DNA from: Candidatus Cloacimonetes bacterium HGW-Cloacimonetes-3
Lineage (GTDB): Bacteria; Cloacimonadota; Cloacimonadia; Cloacimonadales; Cloacimonadaceae
Direction of reading: 5' to 3'
Length of the DNA stretch: 64,000 nucleotides
NCBI GenBank assembly: GCA_002840645.1
Contig: PHBO01000001.1
Coordinates: forward strand, 156,731-220,730
Positions 51,933-61,150 of the stretch are shown piece after piece (the stretch's first letter is position 1; the number at the start of each line of letters is the position of its first letter). The notes beneath the pieces are model-generated. The model saw only the letters and a list, made by a program, of their open reading frames with translations, did not search any database and was not told where the DNA came from. Made by a program: the position numbers and the translations under genes.

Positions 51933-53113
51933 TGGCTCGCAAAACAAGCTTACAGAACCATAAATTCTCCAATAAACTGCTCCTTAACCAGTGGTTGATG
52001 AGTCAATTTGGAATTGACCCGCTCTTGGAATATAAGGATAATACCCGACCATTTCACAAACTTGCTGCACCCATCAGAGATAACCGCATGGAGGGTTATG
52101 ATACGGACGGATTACACCGTTTTTACCATGAACTGGTGAATAGCGAGCTATTTTACAATGAGCTCCATCCCATCAGCAAAGAGCAGCTACGCATCTATGA
52201 GGAAAACATCGTCTCGCATACCAGAACTATAAACTACTTACGTAGTAGACCTATTGTCTGGAAGTACTTTCAATGGCTAACTCTGCTTTTTGTGGAAATC
52301 TATCTGGATCGTTATTTTACCGATAAAGCAAAGCTGCTGGATGATCTGAATGTCTATCTAAAGAGGTTTAATGAAAAGTGGACTGGCTTTCAGAATCTTG
52401 AGCCATACTCTTTTGATGATCTGAATAAGTTATGTCTGCAAAACGCAACGGGAAGCGGTAAGACCCTGCTGATGCATGTTAACCTCTTGCAGTTCCGGCA
52501 TTATGCCAAAAAGACTCGTGAGGGAAGTGAGATATCCAGGGTAATCTTGCTTAGCCCCAATGAACGGCTTAGTGAGCAGCATTTGGAAGAGCTAAAGATT
52601 AGCGGTTTCTATTCTGCCCAAAGGCTAAAAACCAAGCAAGACGGCAGCATTGATATGGTCGATGTAATCGAAATCACCAAACTCGGTGATACCGAAGGAC
52701 CAAATACAATCGCCACCAGAAGCCTTGGGGATCAAAACCTGCTATTGGTTGATGAAGGGCACCGGGGGATGAGCGGAAAAGATGAAGGAGTGTGGTTCAC
52801 AAGAAGATCAGAACTATGTGCCAAAGGCTTTACCTTCGAATATTCTGCCACGTTTGCCCAAGCTGTTGCCGCTGCGAATAACAGAGCATTTGAGGATAGC
52901 TATGCCAAGACCGTGATCTTCGACTATTCCTACAGGTGGTTTTACGAAGATGGATTTGGCAAGGACTACCAGATATTGAACCTGCCAAAAACCTATCAGC
53001 AGGTGCAGGATGTGTATCTGACTGCCTGTCTACTCAAATACTATCAGCAACTCAAAGTCTATGAAGATAAGAAACTGGAAATTGTCCCATTTAACTTGGA
53101 AAAACCTCTGTAG
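51932..53113 (+). CDS. Type III-like restriction subunit Res, N-terminal part (ends at in-frame TAG)
   Basis: 393 aa. The start is set at MARKTSLQNHKF (TAATG overlap with Mod; GGGAG about 9 nt upstream). Helicase motif I is LQNATGSGKTLLMH, motif II LLVDEGHRGMSG and motif III FEYSATFAQAV. The frame stops at TAG (53111-53113) in ...NLEKPL*VFVGSTV. The same frame continues without a break into the next ORF, and the Res family usually reads KPLW-VFVG there, so a TGG-to-TAG change is likely. Unless the stop is read through, suppressed or an assembly error, restriction should be lost. Confidence 0.82.
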   Translation: MARKTSLQNHKFSNKLLLNQWLMSQFGIDPLLEYKDNTRPFHKLAAPIRDNRMEGYDTDGLHRFYHELVNSELFYNELHPISKEQLRIYEENIVSHTRTINYLRSRPIVWKYFQWLTLLFVEIYLDRYFTDKAKLLDDLNVYLKRFNEKWTGFQNLEPYSFDDLNKLCLQNATGSGKTLLMHVNLLQFRHYAKKTREGSEISRVILLSPNERLSEQHLEELKISGFYSAQRLKTKQDGSIDMVDVIEITKLGDTEGPNTIATRSLGDQNLLLVDEGHRGMSGKDEGVWFTRRSELCAKGFTFEYSATFAQAVAAANNRAFEDSYAKTVIFDYSYRWFYEDGFGKDYQILNLPKTYQQVQDVYLTACLLKYYQQLKVYEDKKLEIVPFNLEKPL

Positions 53114-53119
53114 GTCTTT

Positions 53120-55168
53120 GTGGGTAGTACTGTTACCAAGAAAAAGGGTAAACAAGAGGTTGAGCTCCCCAGCGAGGAGTTACTCTCGGACGTGGGGCAG
53201 ATTATAGTCTTTATCGCTAAGTTCCTGAGTAACGATGCTGTTTTCCAAAAGAGCATTGAGAAGATCCTCTATGACAATGGCAGCAGTACCGGGCTGCTCG
53301 ACGATGCAGGCAATGACATCTTTGCAAATTCATTCAATTATCTCCTCAAGACCGCTAATTCTACTGATAACATTTCCGAGATTTATCACGATATTCTGAA
53401 GACACTGTTCAACAACCCAGCCGGAGGACAACTTAGCTTGGCAAGGCTTAAGGGAGATTCCGGTGAAGTCGCTTTGTATCTCGGCAATAGCGACACACCC
53501 TTTGGTTTGATCAATGTCGGAGATGCCAAGGGTTTGTGTGATCACATAGAAGAGACTGCCAAACACAATGATATACAGTTAAATGTGGAAGATAGCGATT
53601 TTACAGAAGCGATGTTTGCTTCAGTGAAGGATTCCTCATCTCCCATCAACCTATTGATCGGGTCTAAGAAGTTTGTCGAAGGGTGGGATTGCTGGCGTGT
53701 TAGTACCATGGGTTTGATGCATGTCGGTAAGAGCGAAGGAACGCAAATTATCCAGCTATTTGGGCGCGGTGTGCGCTTAAAAGGGTATGAGTGGAGTCTG
53801 AAGCGCAGTGGGCATACTTATGCCACCACAAAGCCTGGATTCATTGAAGATATCGAAACCCTGAATGTCTTTGGCATCGAAGCTGACTTCATGGATAAAT
53901 TCAGACAATTCTTACGTGATGAAGGCTTGCCTGGCAACGAGAAAAGGCTGGTTATAACAATCCCGATGAATGTGACTGCTGATTTTGGCAAAAAGCTAAA
54001 GATACTACGACCTAAAAAGAAGAAAGACGGCACTGAATACGATTTTAAGAAAGACGGACCAGTACCCACTATTGGCAATGTACCTCAGTATCTGCAAAAG
54101 AATCCTGTAGTATCGGACTGGTACCCCCGGATTCAAACCATCAAGTCACGAGGCACACTGCAAGATGGTCAAAAAGACGAGGTAATACTAAAGAGTAAGC
54201 AGATAAGCCTTCTGGATATGGATCGCCTGTATTTCGAACTTGAACGTTTCAAACGGGAAAAAAGCTGGCACAACCTCAATCTCAGCAAACAGGGGATTAT
54301 CAGCTTGTTATCAGATACATCCTGGTATCGGCTATTCTTGCCTGAAACAAGGCTCATGCCTCAAAACTATGATGAAGTGCTCATCCTTCAACAAATAGCT
54401 ACTGAACTGGTAAAGCGATTCTGTGAGAAGTACTATAATTTCTGCAAGAAGTCTTTTATCGAACCTCGACTGGAACTAAGAGAACTGACTCCTGATGATG
54501 ATAACTTGCCTTCTGATAAAGAATATCAGTTGATTGTGGATGGCGATGATATCCATGTAATCGAAGGGATTAAGAAGCTGAAAGATGAGATCATTGTTAA
54601 GAAAGACCAGCTTCTGCATGTAGGCGACCTCAAAGCCTGCAACTTTGGCAATCATCTTTTCCAACCCTTGTTTCATGTGCGTCATGGCGGGAACATCACG
54701 ATCTTGCCAGTCTCTTTTAACGAGAGCGAATACCAGTTCATTACTGACCTGAAAGCATGGTGCGATAAGAATCATAAGGATATGAAGGATAAGGGAAAGG
54801 AGTTATATCTTCTCCGCAATCTAAGTCGGGGCAAGGGAGTGGGCTTCTTTGAAGCTGGTAACTTCCATCCCGATTTCATCCTCTGGGTTCTTTCTGAAGG
54901 CAAACAGTATGTTCACTTCATTGAACCACATGGACTGATGCATGAAGGGATCAACAGCGAGAAAATCCAGTTCCACAAGCGCATCAAAGAGATAGAGGCA
55001 AGGCTGGGTGATCCCAATGTTATCTTGAGTAGCTGGATATTGTCTGCAACTCCCAAACAAGAGCTTAGTCTCCGTGGGTATGATCCAGATGAGTATCTGA
55101 AGAATAATGTGGTGTTTATGGAAGACCAAGACACTTATGTTTCAATGATTATTAAACGGATGAGATAA
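53120..55168 (+). CDS. Type III-like restriction subunit Res, C-terminal part
   Basis: 682 aa as listed, in the same frame as the preceding ORF and only separated by the TAG. The GTG start in the ORF track has no ribosome site, so independent translation is doubtful. It contains helicase motif V-like GSKKFVEGWDCWRVST, motif VI GTQIIQLFGRGVRLKG, and near the C-terminus the endonuclease-like core NFHPDFILWVLS ... YVHFIEPHGLMHEG. In the last motif the usual E-x-K lysine position appears as His; whether that is normal for this subfamily I cannot say. Together the two parts would make a roughly 1,078-aa Res. Confidence 0.8.
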   Translation: MGSTVTKKKGKQEVELPSEELLSDVGQIIVFIAKFLSNDAVFQKSIEKILYDNGSSTGLLDDAGNDIFANSFNYLLKTANSTDNISEIYHDILKTLFNNPAGGQLSLARLKGDSGEVALYLGNSDTPFGLINVGDAKGLCDHIEETAKHNDIQLNVEDSDFTEAMFASVKDSSSPINLLIGSKKFVEGWDCWRVSTMGLMHVGKSEGTQIIQLFGRGVRLKGYEWSLKRSGHTYATTKPGFIEDIETLNVFGIEADFMDKFRQFLRDEGLPGNEKRLVITIPMNVTADFGKKLKILRPKKKKDGTEYDFKKDGPVPTIGNVPQYLQKNPVVSDWYPRIQTIKSRGTLQDGQKDEVILKSKQISLLDMDRLYFELERFKREKSWHNLNLSKQGIISLLSDTSWYRLFLPETRLMPQNYDEVLILQQIATELVKRFCEKYYNFCKKSFIEPRLELRELTPDDDNLPSDKEYQLIVDGDDIHVIEGIKKLKDEIIVKKDQLLHVGDLKACNFGNHLFQPLFHVRHGGNITILPVSFNESEYQFITDLKAWCDKNHKDMKDKGKELYLLRNLSRGKGVGFFEAGNFHPDFILWVLSEGKQYVHFIEPHGLMHEGINSEKIQFHKRIKEIEARLGDPNVILSSWILSATPKQELSLRGYDPDEYLKNNVVFMEDQDTYVSMIIKRMR

Positions 55169-55244
55169 CAAAATGACAGATAGAAGACTTTATGAGATAC
55201 CCATGAATCTTGTATAAGTCAGTCTATGAAAAAGGAGCATTTAG

Positions 55245-56654
55245 ATGACAGAATGGGGAAGTCAAATACTAAAGGTTGGTCCTAAAATTGATTTTAATGC
55301 TAAAAATCCTGATCAGGTAACTGCCGAAAATGTCACAGACACAGAAACACAAAAGAACCAACTTATCGATCAGTATAGAAAGAACATTGAACCATGGTTA
55401 TCATCTCTATTTCAGAGTGAACACTTATCTCTATTAATCGGAAGTGGATTCACGACTGCCATAGCAAATAAATGCTGTTGCACAGCTCAAGGTATGGGCT
55501 ACGATGAGACCAAATTTCCCGAAACTCATAGAGTGATTCTTGATAAACATACAAAAGAAACAGCTAAATCTATCCGGTTAAGTGATCCAAACATTGAAGA
55601 TCAAATCCGTGTGTTAAGTCAATCCATTGATGGTTTAGAGGCTCTTGGTGATAGCGTTAATGCAGAAGCATTTAAAACTTCATTAAACGAATTGATATCA
55701 TCTTTTTTATCAGGATTACTTAAGACTGAGTGTGGTATAGGAAAAAAGCTGTTTGAGTCGATTGAAGAAGGTCCCATTAATACACTGATCCCATTTCTAA
55801 TGAGCTTTGCATCGAGAACCGCTTCCCGCGAAAGGTTGAATTTGTTTACAACGAATTATGACCGGCTTATTGAATTGGGCTGTGATGCTGCGGGAATAAG
55901 AGTTTTAGACCGTTTCGTTGGATCTTTAGAACCAGTTTTCAGGTCATCACGTCTTGATATTGATATGCATTATAACCCTCCTGGTATAAGAGGAGAACCG
56001 AGGTATTTGGAAGGAGTTGTGAGACTTACAAAATTGCATGGCTCTCTGGATTGGCGATATGACACAGACTTAAAAGTAATAAGGAAAGTCGGGTTACCAT
56101 TCGGAGTTGATACTGTTGTGAATCCCCTCCCTACTAATCCGGCTTACAGTGTGATGATTTATCCTAATCCTATGAAAGATCGAGAGACTGCAGAATATCC
56201 ATATGTGGAATTGTTTCGAGATTTCGCTGCAGCCGTGTGTAAACCTAACGCTACCTTGGTGACTTATGGTTACGGATTTGGAGACGATCATATAAACCGT
56301 ATTATCTCAGACATGCTGACAATCCCATCAACTCATTTACTAATTATCTCTTACGACAAATCAGATGATAGGATTAAACATTTCTATGAAAAACAGGGAT
56401 TTGAATCTCAGATATCGTTATTGATAGGTTCACATTTTGGTGACATCTCTACATTAGTTGAACAATATCTCCCGAAACCATCAATAGATCGCATTTCTAA
56501 CAGGATGTTTGAGTTGTTAAGTAAGCGTATCAACTGTAAGGAAAAAGCTCCTGAAGTAACTGAACATATTGCTGTCGATCAAGATATCACTCAAAAAACA
56601 GATCAACCTGAAACCATCATAATCCCCACAGTAGATGATGATGTCCCATTTTAG
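55245..56654 (+). CDS. SIR2-domain defence protein with SSB-like C-terminal tail
   Basis: 469 aa. SIR2-type NAD-binding motifs are visible: LSLLIGSGFTTAIA, LFTTNYDRLIELG, LTKLHGSLDWRYD and VTYGYGFGDDHINRII. In SIR2-HerA systems the SIR2 protein degrades NAD+ (or acts as a nuclease) on infection and works in a large complex with HerA. The last ~40 residues are a low-complexity linker ending in PTVDDDVPF, very like the DDDIPF/DDDLPF tip of SSB. A strong site AAAGGAG precedes the start. The HerA gene follows after 9 nt. Confidence 0.88.
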   Translation: MTEWGSQILKVGPKIDFNAKNPDQVTAENVTDTETQKNQLIDQYRKNIEPWLSSLFQSEHLSLLIGSGFTTAIANKCCCTAQGMGYDETKFPETHRVILDKHTKETAKSIRLSDPNIEDQIRVLSQSIDGLEALGDSVNAEAFKTSLNELISSFLSGLLKTECGIGKKLFESIEEGPINTLIPFLMSFASRTASRERLNLFTTNYDRLIELGCDAAGIRVLDRFVGSLEPVFRSSRLDIDMHYNPPGIRGEPRYLEGVVRLTKLHGSLDWRYDTDLKVIRKVGLPFGVDTVVNPLPTNPAYSVMIYPNPMKDRETAEYPYVELFRDFAAAVCKPNATLVTYGYGFGDDHINRIISDMLTIPSTHLLIISYDKSDDRIKHFYEKQGFESQISLLIGSHFGDISTLVEQYLPKPSIDRISNRMFELLSKRINCKEKAPEVTEHIAVDQDITQKTDQPETIIIPTVDDDVPF

Positions 56655-56663
56655 GAGTTTACA

Positions 56664-58793
56664 ATGAGAACACCAATGTCTGAGTATTCAAGCCGTCTTG
56701 TTGGAACAGTAGATGGTGTTTCACCTGACGAGATTGTTGTTCTATTGGATACAGATGCACCTCAATCTACAGCTTTAAATACTGGCACTCCAACTGCATT
56801 TCCTCAAGTAAATGGTTATGTTTTGATACCAAATCAATCTGGTGCTATTGTCGGCTTAGTTTACTGGTTAGGAATAGAAAGATCTCCATATCCAAAGCGA
56901 AAAGGATATTCTGATTTTGGGCTAATTGACCTTCCCTTCCCGTTACGAAAATTAAAGATAACTCCAGTTGGAACACTTGTCTCTAAAAGAGGCATCGAAA
57001 ATAAATGGAAACTGGAAAGAGGTGTCTTTACTTTCCCATCTATCGGGGATAATGTTGTTATACCTACACCAGAGCAGATTAAAGCAATTGTTACTGGTGA
57101 AGAAGACCAAGCCCATGTAACTTTAGGTACTTGTCCATCAGCTTTTGATGCAGACGTTAAGATCGATCCCAACATACTTTTTGGGCGCCATTTAGCAATT
57201 CTAGGTAATACGGGAAGTGGCAAGTCTTGTACTGTCGCTTCAGTTGTACGATCAATGCTTGTGCAATCTCGTGATAAGCATAAAGATGGGAATGAGCCAA
57301 ATGCAAGGTTTATTTTCTTAGACCCTAATGGAGAATACTCAAAGTGTTTTAAGGATATTTGCCCCAATGTTAGAGTATTTAGACCTGAACCAAATGCAGA
57401 TGATATACAAAGTGGGATTGAGCCATTTTCCCTTCCAGCTTGGATGTGGAACAGTTCAGAATGGTCTGCCATTGCACAAGCAGCACCTAGAATACAAAGG
57501 CCAATGCTGCAAGAAGCTCTTAGAAAACTAAAGTCTGGCAGTAACAGTACCTTTGACATACTTGGAAGAATGCGGATTAGATGCGGCTTTTTTGTCACAA
57601 GTAATAGTCGATTTATTGGGCAAGGTACAAACAGCTTTCAATCAAACAACTCATTTGGTCAGAGTATCGAAAGACTAGTCGAAGACTTGAATTGGTACAA
57701 AACTTCGCTTACTGATTCTGATGTTACTCAAGTTGAACTATGTATAACATCAATTGAAGCTATTCGGGGGCAGCGTAGGTGGACAAGTCAAAACAGTGCT
57801 GGATATAATGGTTTCGGCGACACAGAAGTTCAAACAGTAATTAATGCTATCGACACATTAATGGCTCATTTTCCCATAACTGATAACGAGTTAGTTGTAA
57901 ATGAGGACTCACCTGTTAAATTTGACATTAGGTATTTACCTGAATCATTAGAGGAAATATCGAGAACTGATACCGGTAACGCTCAGCAATTCATATCGAC
58001 GTTAATTGTTCGGATCAAGTCACTTTTGAATGACCAAAGAATATCATCCGTTATTGCATCAGAAACATGCACTCTTGAAAGCTGGCTTGAAAACACTATT
58101 GGAAAAGATCAATCAAGTAATGGACAAATAGCTGTGATTGATTTGTCGTTAATTCCATACGAAGTACTTCATCTAACTATAGCAGTAGCAGGTCGAGTAA
58201 TCTTTGAGGCACTTCAACGTTACATGAAACATAACAAAGTTAGCCTTCCTACATCTTTAGTTCTCGAAGAAGCACATACATTTGTTTCTAAGCTCTCATT
58301 TCAGGGAGATGAGATACCGAATCCAGCCGCTATGTGCCGTTTTACATTTGAACGAATAGCACGAGAAGGGCGTAAATTTGGTTTAGGGTTAATTGTTTCT
58401 TCACAACGACCGTCTGAGATTTCAGAATCAGTACTATCCCAATGCAACACATTTATGATACATCGAATAACTAACGATAAAGATCAAGATGTTATTAATC
58501 GACTTGTTCCAGATACAGCTAGAGGATTACTTAGAGAATTACCTAGTTTGCCTACAAGGCATTGCATTATGCTCGGAGCAGCAGTTAAAATACCTGTAAT
58601 GATTGAGATACCAGAACTATCAAAGGAAGTACGACCTCAATCAGAAGACCCTAAATTTTGGGAAGTGTGGACTGGAAATGTCGAGCGTCAGATCAATTGG
58701 AAAGCAATTGCAGATGACTGGCAGGGTATTCATCCTCTCTCTGAAGAAAATGTTCAACAAGAAGAAACACCAGAAGACGATGTCCCATTTTAG
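56664..58793 (+). CDS. herA: HerA-like ATPase with SSB-like C-terminal tail
   Basis: 709 aa. An N-terminal HAS-barrel-like region (RLVGTVDGVSPDEIVVLLD) precedes the HerA/FtsK-type motor with Walker A LAILGNTGSGKSCTVASVV, ARFIFLDPNGEYS, Walker B SLVLEEAHTFVSKL and the arginine-containing IAREGRKFGLGLIVSSQRPSE. HerA hexamers translocate DNA. Paired with SIR2 they form a described anti-phage system (SIR2-HerA, also called Nezha). The protein ends QQEETPEDDVPF, the same final residues as its SIR2 partner. A GGAG site lies 6-7 nt before the ATG. A nuclease-like gene follows after 45 nt. Confidence 0.9.
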   Translation: MRTPMSEYSSRLVGTVDGVSPDEIVVLLDTDAPQSTALNTGTPTAFPQVNGYVLIPNQSGAIVGLVYWLGIERSPYPKRKGYSDFGLIDLPFPLRKLKITPVGTLVSKRGIENKWKLERGVFTFPSIGDNVVIPTPEQIKAIVTGEEDQAHVTLGTCPSAFDADVKIDPNILFGRHLAILGNTGSGKSCTVASVVRSMLVQSRDKHKDGNEPNARFIFLDPNGEYSKCFKDICPNVRVFRPEPNADDIQSGIEPFSLPAWMWNSSEWSAIAQAAPRIQRPMLQEALRKLKSGSNSTFDILGRMRIRCGFFVTSNSRFIGQGTNSFQSNNSFGQSIERLVEDLNWYKTSLTDSDVTQVELCITSIEAIRGQRRWTSQNSAGYNGFGDTEVQTVINAIDTLMAHFPITDNELVVNEDSPVKFDIRYLPESLEEISRTDTGNAQQFISTLIVRIKSLLNDQRISSVIASETCTLESWLENTIGKDQSSNGQIAVIDLSLIPYEVLHLTIAVAGRVIFEALQRYMKHNKVSLPTSLVLEEAHTFVSKLSFQGDEIPNPAAMCRFTFERIAREGRKFGLGLIVSSQRPSEISESVLSQCNTFMIHRITNDKDQDVINRLVPDTARGLLRELPSLPTRHCIMLGAAVKIPVMIEIPELSKEVRPQSEDPKFWEVWTGNVERQINWKAIADDWQGIHPLSEENVQQEETPEDDVPF

Positions 58794-58838
58794 AATGCCA
58801 AACGAATATTAGTAGTAGATAATAAAGGAGTTCTATCG

Positions 58839-59810
58839 ATGAGTAGAGATGAGTTAATTGAATATGCATTACAATCAGATATTATGAAAAATTGGCATTA
58901 CTTTCAGTTTCACTTTTCGTTTTATCATAAAGAGATGGAGCATGAGTTATGCAAATCTATTATTAACAGTTGTATATCATGTGAGTTAAAAATTGAGGGT
59001 ATAGCGAAGAATTTTATTGATAGGATAGCATCAATCAATGGTAGAGTAAAACAACAATCAGATTATGAACAGCTACTGCAGATACTCGCTGAGTTACTTA
59101 TAGTCGAGAAAACTCTTTCTTTTGAATGGGAAAACGTAAGAGAGTATAAGCATGAACCGACCACTGGAGAATCTAAAAAGAATCCCGAAGTAAACATAGT
59201 TACAGATAACTACACAATTGGTGTAGAGGTCAAAAGTCCTAAGATAATAGATCATATGAATGTTAGAGCAAGCAACCCATTCCAATTACCTGCACGAAGC
59301 CCAATAATCGATTTTTATGGAAAAGAACATACTACTCTGCCTAGGGATAACCCTGTAAAAGACTTTCTGATAAGTGCTGACGAAAAGTTTAAAAGCTTTA
59401 AAGAAACAATTCCGAACTATTATGGCGTGCTAGTTATTGTCTGGGATGATTACATTTACGAGCCAATTTCATCTTTGCTCTCTGAAGGCTCAGGTCTATT
59501 TACGGAAGCATCATTCTATATTGACACAGATAAGAATGCGGTAAAATTTCCGAACATTGATTGTGTAGTTTTAACCAGACACTTACTTCAGATAATTCGT
59601 GGAACTAGGGGTGAGCCATTACCAGATGAGGTTAAAACTCCCTTGGAATATGGGGATAAGACTATTTTCCCATTTAAAGTGCATATTGTCAACCCAGCAT
59701 CTAGTGTAACAATTCCAGATGAAGTTATACAGTGCTTTCAAACACATGAACCTTCTTTTATGCTTGGTGCCGAATATAGTCCAACAGATCAAATAACTTG
59801 GTTCAATTGA
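58839..59810 (+). CDS. PD-(D/E)XK-like protein downstream of SIR2-HerA
   Basis: 323 aa, no named family. The centre has NPEVNIVTDNYTIGVEVKSPKI: a conserved-looking acidic residue, a strand, then E-V-K, compatible with a PD-(D/E)XK nuclease. The rest is mixed alpha/beta (YYGVLVIVWDDYIYEPIS). A ribosome site (AAAGGAG, about 9 nt) supports the start. It is co-directional with SIR2 and HerA and similarly AT-rich, which suggests that the three arrived together, although two-gene SIR2-HerA is the usual form. It converges with the transposition operon across about 110 nt in which I see nothing. Confidence 0.65.
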   Translation: MSRDELIEYALQSDIMKNWHYFQFHFSFYHKEMEHELCKSIINSCISCELKIEGIAKNFIDRIASINGRVKQQSDYEQLLQILAELLIVEKTLSFEWENVREYKHEPTTGESKKNPEVNIVTDNYTIGVEVKSPKIIDHMNVRASNPFQLPARSPIIDFYGKEHTTLPRDNPVKDFLISADEKFKSFKETIPNYYGVLVIVWDDYIYEPISSLLSEGSGLFTEASFYIDTDKNAVKFPNIDCVVLTRHLLQIIRGTRGEPLPDEVKTPLEYGDKTIFPFKVHIVNPASSVTIPDEVIQCFQTHEPSFMLGAEYSPTDQITWFN

Positions 59811-59919
59811 TGTTCTAGTTTTGCATCATACAATTCCTATGCTTTCAAATCACTTTTTAAGTGTACATGATTGTTTGAGTGAACTAAACAGAATGTCTCC
59901 ATCCGATCGACAGCCGAGT

Positions 59920-60423
59920 TTAGTTTAAGCATCGTCTTCCACCTAAGCGATTCAAACCCCGGAGTTGACCCAATATACCTTTCTGGACTTTTCTGCCGAT
60001 TTTGGGCACGTTTTGGCGGGAAATAACTACATATATGAAGCCTCTCAGATCAACGACCTCAATTGATGCCAATGCCTCCAGATAGATATAGACCCACTGT
60101 CTGGATTTACCTATGTCTTGTGCAATATCTCGGATTGACTTGTATCTGCCTTGTTCCAGGATGTCCAGAAGCCTGTGGGCATCTGCTATGCTGAAAGTCC
60201 ATCCCCTGTAGTGCTGATAGCCTATTCTGGCTTGGTAGCGGTTGGCTCGGACATATATGGGAGGACTATCTTCTATCTGTTTGATTGCCCGACCTTGAAT
60301 CAGTTCAGACAATGTCTGATCTATGATGTCTGCTTCAATACTGGTTAACTGAGCTATTACATTAGCATTGAAAGGTCGATCATACTGATTGATGAAGTTG
60401 AGGATTAGTTCTTTGTCCGTCAT
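59920..60423 (-). CDS. Small winged-helix protein of the transposition operon
   Basis: 167 aa. The start is set at MTDKELILNFINQYD (GAGGG overlapping the stop of the ATPase gene, 5-6 nt spacing), not at the longer ORF start. Two winged-helix-like halves are seen: FNANVIAQLTSIEADIIDQ and KSIRDIAQDIGKSRQWVYIY. The C-terminus is basic (RGLNRLGGRRCLN). It follows the ATPase gene by 7 nt and is the last gene of the operon. It could be a DNA-binding accessory or target-choice factor, in the position TniQ occupies in Tn5053-like elements, but it does not look like TniQ. Confidence 0.62.
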   Translation of the reverse strand: MTDKELILNFINQYDRPFNANVIAQLTSIEADIIDQTLSELIQGRAIKQIEDSPPIYVRANRYQARIGYQHYRGWTFSIADAHRLLDILEQGRYKSIRDIAQDIGKSRQWVYIYLEALASIEVVDLRGFIYVVISRQNVPKIGRKVQKGILGQLRGLNRLGGRRCLN

Positions 60424-60430
60424 ACTGCCC

Positions 60431-61141
60431 TCAATCATCCAAATCGGCTTGGGTGACCAGTTCAAGGTTCTTGTAAATACCTATCTCCTCTACTGAGCGA
60501 ATAAGCTTCATGGCTTTTCGGACATTACCGCAGGAGTGGAAGTGGACATATTCGACAACATCCGGATGGAACTTGATTTCCAGAATCTCACTGCATAACT
60601 GGGCAACATCCTTCTTGGGCAGGTCTTGGAACTCATAGAAGAAATTGCATCTATCGAAGTAATACTCATTGATCTGGTTGAGCTTATCCTTGGCATTCTG
60701 CATCCCGACCAGGATCACTATCGATGTGGTCTCATCCACGATATCCCTGATCGCACCTAAGAGCTGTGGGTGTCGGAAGGCATAGTCTATCTCATCCACC
60801 ACTATGATCGTATCACGATGATCTTCCAGTGTCGACAAGCACAGCATAAAGAGGTCATTAGCTGTACCGTATGGTACATACTCTCCCAGGCCAAATCTCT
60901 TGTATAAGGCTAAGAGTAGCTTGGAGGCAAATGCCTTGGGTGTGGTTGTTGCTTCCAGTCTGAGATAGACATAACCCTTACTGAAAGCAATCCGGTTCGC
61001 ATACGTGGTCTTACCCAGACCTGGTCTACCATACAGCAACCCGAGCCCGACCATCTCCAGTTTGGGTCGATTCAGGAGGTATTCAATGCATTTATCGGCT
61101 GCGATTACGTTCTGAGTCCTGACTAGTTTTCCTTGTTTCAT
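60431..61141 (-). CDS. MuB/TniB-like AAA ATPase of transposition
   Basis: 236 aa. Walker A is LLYGRPGLGKTTYANRIAF, Walker B DTIIVVDEIDYAF, and sensor-1-like VILVGMQNA follows. The size and the position directly after a DDE transposase match MuB, TniB or TnsC. These bind DNA as ATP-dependent filaments, choose target DNA and stimulate the transposase. The gene starts 9 nt after the transposase stop. IstB of IS21 is a more distant alternative, but the GLGKT-type Walker A and C-terminal helical lid (CGNVRKAMKLIRSVEE) fit the MuB side better. Confidence 0.83.
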   Translation of the reverse strand: MKQGKLVRTQNVIAADKCIEYLLNRPKLEMVGLGLLYGRPGLGKTTYANRIAFSKGYVYLRLEATTTPKAFASKLLLALYKRFGLGEYVPYGTANDLFMLCLSTLEDHRDTIIVVDEIDYAFRHPQLLGAIRDIVDETTSIVILVGMQNAKDKLNQINEYYFDRCNFFYEFQDLPKKDVAQLCSEILEIKFHPDVVEYVHFHSCGNVRKAMKLIRSVEEIGIYKNLELVTQADLDD

Positions 61142-61150
61142 TATTACCTT

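Noticed and set aside
59811-59919. Terminator between the convergent nuclease-like gene and transposition operon
   Set aside because: No stem with a T-run is evident in either direction.
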